Shown here: positions 1-4,875 of the stretch, piece by piece
Layout: each line of letters starts with the position of its first letter
How positions within the stretch are numbered: the stretch's first letter is position 1
Origin: an uncultured Methylococcaceae bacterium
GTDB lineage: Bacteria; Pseudomonadota; Gammaproteobacteria; Methylococcales; Methylomonadaceae
Direction of reading: 5' to 3'
NCBI GenBank assembly: GCA_903939355.1
Contig: CAJAHC010000042.1
Span: 1 to 5,182, forward strand
Length of the DNA stretch: 5,182 bases
Notes under the pieces: generated by a model
Seen by the model: the letters and a program-made list of their open reading frames with translations, nothing else
The model's database searches: none
What the model was told of the DNA's origin: nothing
Position numbers and translations under genes: made by a program

Positions 1-180
1 AAAAAACAGGCTTTACGAAACGAAATAGAGTCATTACGAAGCTATGCGAAATACCCCATTGTTAAGTTTGAAGAGATTGAATCTGGAAAAATCGTGGCAG
101 TCTTAGGCATTGGTGGCCTTTTGATAGCGGGTAACCGAATATCAGTTTTACTTGGTAAATACATAGACATGAAGTTTTAA
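1..180 (+). CDS. C-terminal end of an unrecognised, possibly membrane-associated protein (5' partial)
   Basis: The frame is open from the first base of the window and ends in TAA at 178-180, giving 59 visible residues. The first ~30 residues are charged and look helical (it opens KKQALRNEIESLRSYAK). They are followed by a hydrophobic stretch, IVAVLGIGGLLIAG, then NRISVLLGKYIDMKF. That pattern fits a cytoplasmic or coiled segment followed by a single membrane or amphipathic segment near the C-terminus. I do not recognise the family. The start lies outside the window, so length and domain content cannot be judged. The next gene (ending at 290) points the opposite way, so the two are convergent with about 110 bases between them. 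Confidence 0.55.
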   Translation, partial: KKQALRNEIESLRSYAKYPIVKFEEIESGKIVAVLGIGGLLIAGNRISVLLGKYIDMKF

Positions 181-195
181 TAGAAGTCTATTTTT
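179..195 (+). terminator. Weak AT-rich hairpin with T-tract after the first gene
   Basis: AATAG (179-183) and CTATT (188-192) can pair over a 4-base loop and are followed by three more T residues. It lies immediately behind the stop codon at 178-180, where a terminator would be expected. The stem is only five base pairs with one G-C pair, so it may not act as a terminator. Confidence 0.22.
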
Positions 196-289
196 AACAG
201 TTTAAATTGCTTGATTTTATGTCGTTTACATCAACTCATACAGAATGAATGAGAACCATGCCTAACAAATTAATTTTCCAAAAACTATA

Positions 290-1663
290 TTATTCCTGCA
301 TACCTTCATAAAGAAGTCTTACTAATAATCTTGCGCCATCATCTTTTTTTAGCTTCGCATAGGAAGGAGGTTGACCGCCCCAACCAACAGCCCGTAAATC
401 TGAGAGTAGTTCGGGATGAAATTGACAAGTGAATGAGCGACGAATTTTTTTAGTTTCAAAGTCCTTATAATTAATGCAAGTTGCTGAACATTCGGTGACT
501 ATCTCTCCATTTTTCTCAGCTGTTGAACAAAGAATTTCGATTGAGTCCGGCAGTTGTAATAGCCAGCTTAAAGAACTCCCTGCAAGCATATGACGATAAG
601 GCACAATAGCATCATGAATATTCCGGTAAGCCCAGTTAGCAAACAAAATAGCCTCTTCATTCACCTCATCTTGGTGGAACATGGAAATACTTATTTCACG
701 TTCATATTGAATCATCGTGTCAATAACACCATCATGGGCGTCAGCGGTTAAAGCATGGGCATGAATGAGTTCCAAAGGAATATTTAAGGCTTTTTCTCTT
801 TCTGGCGCTTGGTAAGGCAATAAATTGCGATCACCTATTTCTATGGATTCATTTTTTGTAACCGCAAAATGGTTATCATTCCAGCCGTTAGCAGCAGTAC
901 GTCCATCTTGTTTTTTAATATGAAGAGACGCCCCCATTGTTTCGATAAGTGTTGCAACGTCTTTTAATATTTTGAGTGCAAGGCGGGAGGCATCAGCAGG
1001 AAAGGAAGTCATTGCCATGATTTCTTTAACGGCACGACGAATAAGTCGGATGTGACATTCAGCAGCTAATTGGTGGCCGACACAAATAAAAATTGCCGGC
1101 GCACTGTCAGGGGAACGCGAAATAAGCAGTTTGTCGATTAACTTAAACATATCTTCACGGGGGCATGCTGGCATGCTCCAGGTAGATGGGTCATAGGTTG
1201 AGGGATCACCACCTTCTATAATGACGGCATAACCAGAGGTAATTGCTGGAATTACAACGTCGGGATCCATAATTCCAGTTGACCACACTGGCAGCAATAT
1301 TGAGTTTATAGTAGCGACTTTTTGAGCAATATAAGCAATGTTTTTAGAAGCCCTGACAGATTCGCCCAAGTGGTTAAAGACTACGTGATCCCATGGCTCA
1401 ATAATGGTTATTGAATTATGTAATAAATCAGGATGAGCAAGTAAAAAATCCAAATCTTTTCGTGAATTAATAACTTTTTCTAAAGGCTCGTTATATTCCC
1501 ATTCTAGAATTCCATTTGGAGGAAATGGATGTTCATCACTTATTGGGTTTTCTGAAGTTCTATCGGCCAAGAAATAGCCTAATAAAATATGAGCTGATTC
1601 AAAAGTTGAATAAGTGTCAGAAGATATTCTCCAGTCAGCTCTGGATAATCTATTTTTGGTCAT
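290..1663 (-). CDS. Class I glutamine amidotransferase-like protein with enlarged core
   Basis: This 457-residue protein carries the hallmarks of the class I (triad) glutamine amidotransferase fold. An oxyanion-type motif, IIEGGDPSTYD, lies at about residues 148-158. The nucleophile elbow ICVGHQLA puts the catalytic Cys at 194. The motif CQFHPE puts His at 416 and Glu at 418. The family hydrolyses glutamine and usually passes ammonia to a partner synthase; some members are stand-alone peptidases or hydrolases. Typical domains have about 80-100 residues between Cys and His, but here there are 222. The extra ~130 residues lie roughly at 215-355, after which family-like sequence resumes (LPDSIEILCS at 371-380). 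The N-terminal ~100 residues match no domain I recognise. The protein appears cytoplasmic: no signal peptide or membrane segment is seen. No synthase or ligase partner is adjacent. The ATG at 1663 has no clear Shine-Dalgarno sequence upstream, so the start is less certain than the body. The substrate is unknown. Confidence 0.82.
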   Translation of the reverse strand: MTKNRLSRADWRISSDTYSTFESAHILLGYFLADRTSENPISDEHPFPPNGILEWEYNEPLEKVINSRKDLDFLLAHPDLLHNSITIIEPWDHVVFNHLGESVRASKNIAYIAQKVATINSILLPVWSTGIMDPDVVIPAITSGYAVIIEGGDPSTYDPSTWSMPACPREDMFKLIDKLLISRSPDSAPAIFICVGHQLAAECHIRLIRRAVKEIMAMTSFPADASRLALKILKDVATLIETMGASLHIKKQDGRTAANGWNDNHFAVTKNESIEIGDRNLLPYQAPEREKALNIPLELIHAHALTADAHDGVIDTMIQYEREISISMFHQDEVNEEAILFANWAYRNIHDAIVPYRHMLAGSSLSWLLQLPDSIEILCSTAEKNGEIVTECSATCINYKDFETKKIRRSFTCQFHPELLSDLRAVGWGGQPPSYAKLKKDDGARLLVRLLYEGMQE

Positions 1664-1749
1664 TTTGTTACGTGTAGGTTAACTTCTAGGTTGTAGAATT
1701 TTACCTTATATTACAAGACTACTGACATAATTTAGTTAGGAAAAGAGAT

Positions 1750-1777
1750 TGACCTTGCCTAGAACTTTCGGACACTC
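1750..1777 (+). repeat. Probable left terminal inverted repeat of the IS3-type relic
   Basis: The segment starts TGACCTTGCCTAGAACTTTC and runs on into GGACACTC. It resembles IS3-family ends (TGacc... with a TTCGGACA-like inner block) and lies just before the orfA remnant. I found no convincing reverse-complement partner downstream; the closest, TGTCCG at 2252-2257, shares only six bases. The call therefore rests on position and family resemblance. Confidence 0.4.
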
Positions 1778-1812
1778 GGTTAAGAGAGTAATCTTTAAAC
1801 CAGAGGTCAATA

Positions 1813-1994
1813 ATGAAACTAAAAAAAGAATCAACAACTTCAGTTATCCGCAACAAATATACAGTCCAATTTAAAGAACAGGTATTGGGAGCGTGCCGAT
1901 CGTGATCGGTATTCCCATAGTAGCTATTGATTTGGGACTTTCTGAGTCAATGTTATATTCATGGCGATCAAAACTCCGGCAAACCAACCAACCT
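1813..1994 (+). pseudogene. IS3-family transposase OrfA remnant, double-frameshifted
   Basis: OrfA of IS3-family elements is a small helix-turn-helix DNA-binding protein that works with OrfB to make the transposase. From ATG 1813 the frame reads MKLKKESTTSVIRNKYTVQF and then KEQVL before meeting a stop at 1903-1905. Skipping one extra G near 1887-1889 gives ERADRD. Skipping one extra C at 1907 gives GIPIVAIDLGLSESMLYSWR followed by SKLRQTNQ. The composite is the characteristic OrfA N-terminal domain, with LGLSESMLYSWR as the recognition region. After about 1994 the frame continues to TAA at 2070-2072, but the sequence no longer resembles OrfA. Two single-base insertions plus truncation make this a clear pseudogene. 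Confidence 0.75.
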
Positions 1995-2072
1995 CGCTTG
2001 GGTCACTTTGTGATGCGGGTGGTTCAGTGGGGTTTTTCGATTTTTCAGACAGTTGAAAATACTTTTAACTAA

Positions 2073-2101
2073 TTGATTAAGCTTATATTTTAAAGTAATA
2101 T
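2073..2101 (+). promoter_or_regulatory. Putative sigma70 promoter upstream of the orphan terminator unit
   Basis: TTGATT (2073-2078) and TAATAT (2096-2101) each match four of six consensus bases and are separated by exactly 17 bases. Transcription would start near 2108. There is no protein gene directly downstream before the terminator at 2275-2307. AT-rich DNA produces such pairs by chance, so this is only suggestive. Confidence 0.3.
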
Positions 2102-2238
2102 TGATGATTGTTCAGAACAAAATGTTCGGCATTGGTTCAGTTTTAAGGCAACGCTGATATTAAGGAGAAAGGCGCTTAGTAATCCTCTACTTAAAAAGAA
2201 TAAATTTAGCCGTTAGCGCTACTCTTAAGCATTAGGTT

Positions 2239-2266
2239 GGCGGTTCGAGGCTGTCCGGGGGAACCA
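2239..2266 (+). other. tRNA 3'-end-like segment (T-arm plus CCA), possible attachment-site remnant
   Basis: GGCGG-TTCGAGG-CTGTC can fold as a 5-bp stem with a 7-base TTCGANN loop, as in a T-arm, although two of the pairs are G-U. It is followed by seven bases (CGGGGGA), a discriminator-like A and CCA at 2264-2266, with a strong terminator nine bases further on. No matching 5' acceptor, D-arm or anticodon arm is present upstream, so it is not a functional tRNA. Integrating elements often leave just such 3' tRNA ends. An alternative is a simple GGTTC/GAACC hairpin (2242-2246 with 2261-2265) arising by chance. Confidence 0.2.
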
Positions 2267-2274
2267 TATAAATG

Positions 2275-2307
2275 AAAGCCTTAGAGTTAAATCTAGGGCT
2301 TTTTTTT
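2275..2307 (+). terminator. Strong rho-independent terminator
   Basis: AAAGCCTTAGA (2275-2285) pairs over its full 11 bases with TCTAGGGCTTT (2292-2302), with one G-U pair and a 6-base loop. It runs into eight consecutive T residues (2300-2307). No protein gene lies directly upstream on this strand, so it ends either a non-coding transcript or a lost gene. It also shields the hydrolase gene at 2427 from upstream transcription. Confidence 0.85.
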
Positions 2308-2384
2308 AAGCCTGAAAAGAAAATGTAGCTGAATTGGGTGTACTTATCCGAAAATGTCAGCGATTTATTCCTTATCAATTAAAG

Positions 2385-2390
2385 TATAAT
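2385..2390 (+). promoter_or_regulatory. Perfect -10 box (TATAAT) for the choloylglycine hydrolase-family gene
   Basis: A consensus TATAAT lies 36 bases before the ATG at 2427. It would give a short leader of about 30 bases. The -35 region at 17-bp spacing (GATTTA, 2362-2367) is poor, so the promoter may be weak or need an activator. The strong terminator at 2275-2307 lies upstream, supporting a separate transcription unit. Confidence 0.4.
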
Positions 2391-2426
2391 TTGAAAGACC
2401 TAAATTAAAATTCTCTACTGATTAAT

Positions 2427-3533
2427 ATGATATCGAAGCTCTCGCGTAATATTTTTGCCAGTGTCACATCGCTTTCAATGGCTTTGACACCTTTTTTAAG
2501 CCAGGCCTGCACTAGTTTTTTATTAAAAGGTAACGACAATGGCTACGTCTATGGCCGTACCATGGAGTTTGGTATTCCGCTCAAATCTGCACTTATTGTT
2601 ATACCTAGAAATTTTCAAAATGAAGGTGTTGGCGTAAATGGCAAACCCGGAACTGGCTTAGGGTGGAAAGCACGCTTTGCAGCAACAGGTGCTAATGCTT
2701 TTGGAATGCCCATCTTGATTGATGGCATGAATGAAGTTGGCTTGGTGGGCGGATTGCTTAATGCCCCTAATACAGCTGTTTATCAAAACACGCCCGCAGC
2801 ACAATCGGCTAATAGTATCGCCTCTTATCAAATGCTGACTTTTGCACTAACAAATTATGCAACGATCGAAGAGGTAAAAGCTGGATTTACTAAGATACAA
2901 GTCAATAATTCGGTTTTACCTGTTTATAACGGTCCAGTTCAAGTGCGAATGACTTTGCACGATAAATCAGGTAAAAGTATTGTCATTGAATATTTAAAAA
3001 GTAAATTAGTTATTACCGATAATCCGGTTGGCGTAATGACCAATGACCCTGAATTTTCTTGGCATCTAAATAATATTGGTAACTATGCCAATCTGACTAA
3101 GATGGAGCGCAATCCGCTCGTGATTAACGGTGCCAGCTTTTCACCACCCAGTTCCGGCAGTGGCATGAAGGGCTTGCCCGGAGATTTTTTAAGTCCAAGT
3201 CGATTTATTCGCGCCCTGTTTTTGGTTGATGCTGCTCCCAGCGATTTATCAACCGATAAACAAGTAAATAATGCTTGGCATATTTTAGGTAACTTTGATA
3301 TTCCAGCCGGCGCTGTTACTTTACCCGCAAATAACCCTTATGGTGGCGGGGCAGGGGGTTATGAGACAACTGAATGGTCTACTGTGGCAGATACCAAAAA
3401 CTTGGTGTATTACATAAAGACTTATGGTAACCAAAGTATTCAGGCTTTCTATTTGAAGGGTGCAGATTTTAATGCAAAACAGATTCGAACTATTCCATTG
3501 AACACTGTTCAAACCTATCAGGTTTTAAATTAA
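2427..3533 (+). CDS. Exported choloylglycine hydrolase / penicillin V acylase family protein (linear amide C-N hydrolase)
   Basis: This 368-residue Ntn-hydrolase family protein should cleave a linear amide bond. Bile salts, penicillin V and N-acyl homoserine lactones are substrates in the family, but the one used here cannot be told from sequence. Residues 1-27 form a Sec signal peptide with K4 and R7, a hydrophobic core and ...PFLSQA before Cys28. Cleavage there would expose the N-terminal nucleophile Cys28. Other active-site positions are readable: Arg44 in GRTMEFG, Glu47 where bile salt hydrolases have Asp, Asn102 in DGMNEVG, Asn206 in VMTNDPEF, and Arg259 in LPGDFLSPSRF. A conserved C-terminal block, TEWSTVADTKNLVYYIKTYG, spans 315-334. 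The length fits Gram-negative members. No lipobox is seen, so it is probably a soluble periplasmic or secreted enzyme. The first ATG is chosen because the next Met (18) would destroy the signal peptide. No good Shine-Dalgarno sequence precedes it. The gene looks intact and stands alone between a terminator and decayed DNA. Confidence 0.95.
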   Translation: MISKLSRNIFASVTSLSMALTPFLSQACTSFLLKGNDNGYVYGRTMEFGIPLKSALIVIPRNFQNEGVGVNGKPGTGLGWKARFAATGANAFGMPILIDGMNEVGLVGGLLNAPNTAVYQNTPAAQSANSIASYQMLTFALTNYATIEEVKAGFTKIQVNNSVLPVYNGPVQVRMTLHDKSGKSIVIEYLKSKLVITDNPVGVMTNDPEFSWHLNNIGNYANLTKMERNPLVINGASFSPPSSGSGMKGLPGDFLSPSRFIRALFLVDAAPSDLSTDKQVNNAWHILGNFDIPAGAVTLPANNPYGGGAGGYETTEWSTVADTKNLVYYIKTYGNQSIQAFYLKGADFNAKQIRTIPLNTVQTYQVLN

Positions 3534-3666
3534 TTTCCGGCCTTATTCTAAGAAATCGATGGGAACGGAATGTGATCTTTCCGAAAGGGAAAAACGCTAA
3601 CAGAAGTTACACCAAGCAACTCAAACTGTCCTTAATGCAGAAGCAGCCGCCTGAATAGCTAGCGAA
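3534..3666. other. Intergenic DNA after the hydrolase, no gene recognised
   Basis: I see no convincing terminator here. The TTTCC/GGAAA hairpin at 3578-3592 lacks a T-tract. Short open frames end at TGA or TAG around 3650-3660 (one reads ...TVLNAEAAA), but none has a start signal or recognisable homology. This is the first part of a gene-free stretch to 4180; the rest is covered by the two remnants and the promoter below. Confidence 0.5.
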
Positions 3667-3906
3667 TCAGTACAAGTGACTAGTTGTGATGCTGCTTTCC
3701 AATAGAAGCAGCATGTGCAAGTCTTTAATTTCAGTCAGTAACTTATAATATTTTTCAGGTATTGGACTAAAGTCTTCTAAAGGCTTACCTTTGCTTATTG
3801 CTAAAAGCTTGTTTATAGGTCAAATAATAAAAAAGACAACATTAGCCGTGATTAAAAAACTAATGACAGCGCCAATAACGCCTCCAATATCAATTTCAAT
3901 AATGAG
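3667..3906 (-). pseudogene. MscL-like mechanosensitive channel C-terminal remnant
   Basis: On the minus strand one frame runs from about 3906 down to a stop at 3667-3669, broken only by an in-frame TGA at 3820-3822. Before that stop it reads IEIDIGGVIGAVISFL and ITANVVFFII; after it come PINKLLAISKGKPLEDF and SPIPEKYYKLLTEIKDL. This resembles the second membrane helix of MscL (FLIvAFaiFlxIKxINKL) followed by its C-terminal cytoplasmic helix (LTEIRDLL). MscL is a small inner-membrane pentameric channel that vents solutes under osmotic shock. The N-terminal helix and start codon are missing, so this is a truncated, stop-containing relic. The MscL assignment rests on two short motif matches and general layout. 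No functional copy is in the window. Confidence 0.5.
3689..3714. repeat. Perfect 9-bp inverted repeat
   Basis: ATGCTGCTT (3689-3697) and AAGCAGCAT (3706-3714) form a perfect stem with an 8-base loop. It lies in the last part of the MscL-like remnant and has no T-tract on either strand, so it is not an obvious terminator. Its role, if any, is unknown. Confidence 0.5.
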
Positions 3907-4005
3907 AGCGCTATATGGTGGGAAAAGGCAGCTGAGCAAGGTTGTTCAAATGCCCAGTATTGTTTAGGTCGGATGTATCGCTTGTTTCAACCGTTAGTTT
4001 TTTAG
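3901..4005 (+). pseudogene. Sel1-like repeat fragment
   Basis: The plus-strand frame from 3901 reads NESAIWWEKAAEQGCSNAQY and then CLGRMYRLFQ before TAG at 4003-4005. This is a nearly complete Sel1-like repeat: the family consensus is A..W..KAAEqG.a.Aq..LG.mY. Sel1 repeats are ~36-residue helical pairs that build solenoid scaffolds for protein-protein contacts and usually occur in tandem in secreted or cell-envelope proteins. Here there is one unit, no start codon or Shine-Dalgarno sequence, and the frame closes right after the repeat. It is therefore a fragment of a lost gene. It directly abuts the MscL-like remnant on the other strand. Confidence 0.55.
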
Positions 4006-4118
4006 TTTGACTAAAACAGCTAGAAGATTTAATAGCAATAATTAATTGTATCGGTAGCCTAATAAATAAAGGAGGTTGGGAAAACGTAGTTAGCTATGAT
4101 TGAATTTATAGTGGGTAG

Positions 4119-4147
4119 TTGATTTAAAACATCTATACTGATATGTT
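4119..4147 (+). promoter_or_regulatory. Putative promoter with overlapping operator-like palindrome for the toxin-antitoxin operon
   Basis: TTGATT (4119-4124) and TATGTT (4142-4147) are spaced by 17 bases and lie about 33 bases before the antitoxin ATG. An imperfect inverted repeat, AACAT (4128-4132) and ATGTT (4143-4147), covers the spacer and -10 box. Antitoxins of the ribbon-helix-helix type commonly repress their own operon through such sites, so autoregulation is likely but inferred. TATACT at 4134-4139 is an alternative -10 without a fitting -35. Confidence 0.35.
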
Positions 4148-4180
4148 GTAAGGTGTTTATGTAACTACTAGGATAGGTAT

Positions 4181-4462
4181 ATGCCAGCAGCTAATTTGAA
4201 TCAAACAAGATGGACTGTTTCTGTGTCCAAAGATACTGATACTGCATTACGTGTTTTTCTGGCACAGCGTGGTATGAAGAAAGGTGACATGTCTAAATTC
4301 ATCGAAGAATCGGTGCGATGGCGCGTATTTGATCAGAGTATCACTGAAGTTCAGTCAAAGTTTTCAGATATGCCATCTGATGATTTACAAGCACTGATCG
4401 ATGAAGCCACTCTCAGTGCTAAAAATGAAATACGCCAAGGTTTCATGGGCAATATAGGTTAA
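4181..4462 (+). CDS. Ribbon-helix-helix antitoxin of a PIN-domain toxin-antitoxin pair
   Basis: The 93-residue protein has the ribbon-helix-helix layout near its N-terminus. A short strand, RWTVSVS, spans about 10-16. Helix A lies around DTALRVFLAQRG (20-31), and helix B around GDMSKFIEESVRWRVF (35-50). Such dimers bind operator DNA. The C-terminal part (about 55-93, ending QGFMGNIG) is charged and probably wraps and inhibits the toxin, as in other type II antitoxins. The start is supported by AGGA at 4170-4173, seven bases before ATG. The stop TAA (4460-4462) shares its last base with the toxin ATG, so the two genes are almost surely co-transcribed and translationally coupled. The function comes from the fold pattern plus the neighbour, not a strong family signature. 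The gene looks intact. Confidence 0.85.
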   Translation: MPAANLNQTRWTVSVSKDTDTALRVFLAQRGMKKGDMSKFIEESVRWRVFDQSITEVQSKFSDMPSDDLQALIDEATLSAKNEIRQGFMGNIG

Positions 4463-4875
4463 TGTTAGTTGTACTTGATACCAATATTCTTATTAGTGCT
4501 CTATTAGTTCAAACATCATCCCCTGCAAAATTAATCGAGTTATGGCGTAATGGACGAATTACACTTTTGTCAGCACAGCCTCAAATTGAAGAACTTCATA
4601 GAGTCACTCGATATCCCAAAATTCGTGAGAGATTGAATTCTGCTATTGCAGGTCGATTGATAAACGAATTACAAAATTTGGCCACCATTGTGACTGATTT
4701 ACCTGTTGTTGATATGTCTCCAGATCCTTATGATAACTATCTACTGTCAATAAGCATGGGTGGTTTTGCAGATTACCTGATTACTGGTGACAAAATTGAC
4801 TTACTTGCCATTAAGAAATTTGAGGGCACAGCAATCGTATCAGTTGCAGATTTCTTCAAACAAACCAAATTCTGA
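4462..4875 (+). CDS. PIN-domain ribonuclease toxin (COG1569-like putative toxin of a type II system)
   Basis: The 137-residue protein spans a single PIN domain, a metal-dependent RNase fold used by VapC-type toxins. The acidic active-site residues can all be seen: Asp6 in VVLDTNILISALL, Glu44 in QIEELHRV, Asp91 in SPDPYDNYLL, and Asp110 in DYLITGDKIDLL. The wording DTNILISALL, DPxDN and ADYLITGDK fits the putative-toxin PIN family paired with small ribbon-helix-helix proteins. Free toxin would cut RNA in the cytoplasm and halt translation until antitoxin is restored; the actual RNA target is unknown. Translation starts on the ATG overlapping the antitoxin stop, with only a weak AGG (4456-4458) in front, so coupling is expected. 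The full length and intact acidic residues suggest it is active. No terminator is evident after the TGA. Confidence 0.92.
   Translation: MLVVLDTNILISALLVQTSSPAKLIELWRNGRITLLSAQPQIEELHRVTRYPKIRERLNSAIAGRLINELQNLATIVTDLPVVDMSPDPYDNYLLSISMGGFADYLITGDKIDLLAIKKFEGTAIVSVADFFKQTKF

Larger units (their letters stand above)
1750..2000 (+). mobile_element. Decayed left part of an IS3-family insertion sequence
   Basis: A TGACCTTGCC... end, typical of IS3-family termini that start with TG, lies 63 bases upstream of an orfA-like reading frame, which is the usual spacing for this family. The element contains only the left end and the first ~55 codons of orfA, with two frameshifts. Homology fades at about 1994-2000, and no orfB or clear matching right end follows. 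It is therefore an old truncated relic that cannot move by itself. The right boundary is approximate. Confidence 0.65.
2108..2307 (+). ncRNA. Candidate small RNA of about 200 nt (promoter-like start, strong terminator)
   Basis: The unit is defined by a promoter-like pair at 2073-2101 and a strong intrinsic terminator at 2275-2307. Between them the longest plus-strand ATG frame I see is 17 codons (2104-2157), with no Shine-Dalgarno sequence. Internal pairing is possible: GGCGCT (2171-2176) with AGCGCT (2215-2220), including one G-U, and AGCCG (2208-2212) with CGGTT (2241-2245). The G-rich 3' part (2239-2266) resembles a tRNA 3' end. I match it to no known RNA family. It could be a bona fide sRNA, the decayed 3' part of a structured RNA gene, or leftover IS or island DNA. 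The 5' end is an estimate. Confidence 0.25.

Noticed and set aside
2252..2265. Right inverted repeat of the IS3 relic
   Set aside because: Only TGTCCG matches the reverse complement of the left end; the rest differs. The segment is better explained as a hairpin or tRNA-like end.
2183..2266. Full-length tRNA (84 nt) ending at the CCA
   Set aside because: Bases 2183-2189 pair with the 3' acceptor only through several G-U pairs and one mismatch, and there is no D-arm or anticodon arm. Only the 3' end is tRNA-like.
3321..3512. 63-codon minus-strand ORF inside the choloylglycine hydrolase-family gene
   Set aside because: It is fully contained in a well-supported gene whose conserved C-terminal block lies there. 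It has no recognisable homology and is a reading-frame shadow.
3578..3592. Hairpin TTTCC-GAAAG-GGAAA as terminator of the hydrolase gene
   Set aside because: The stem is five base pairs and is followed by A residues rather than T residues, on a site 45 bases past the stop.
4068..4075. Perfect Shine-Dalgarno sequence AAAGGAGG
   Set aside because: No ATG or GTG lies 5-12 bases downstream. The nearest ATG (4096) is 20 bases away and gives an 8-codon peptide. Probably chance or a relic of a lost gene.
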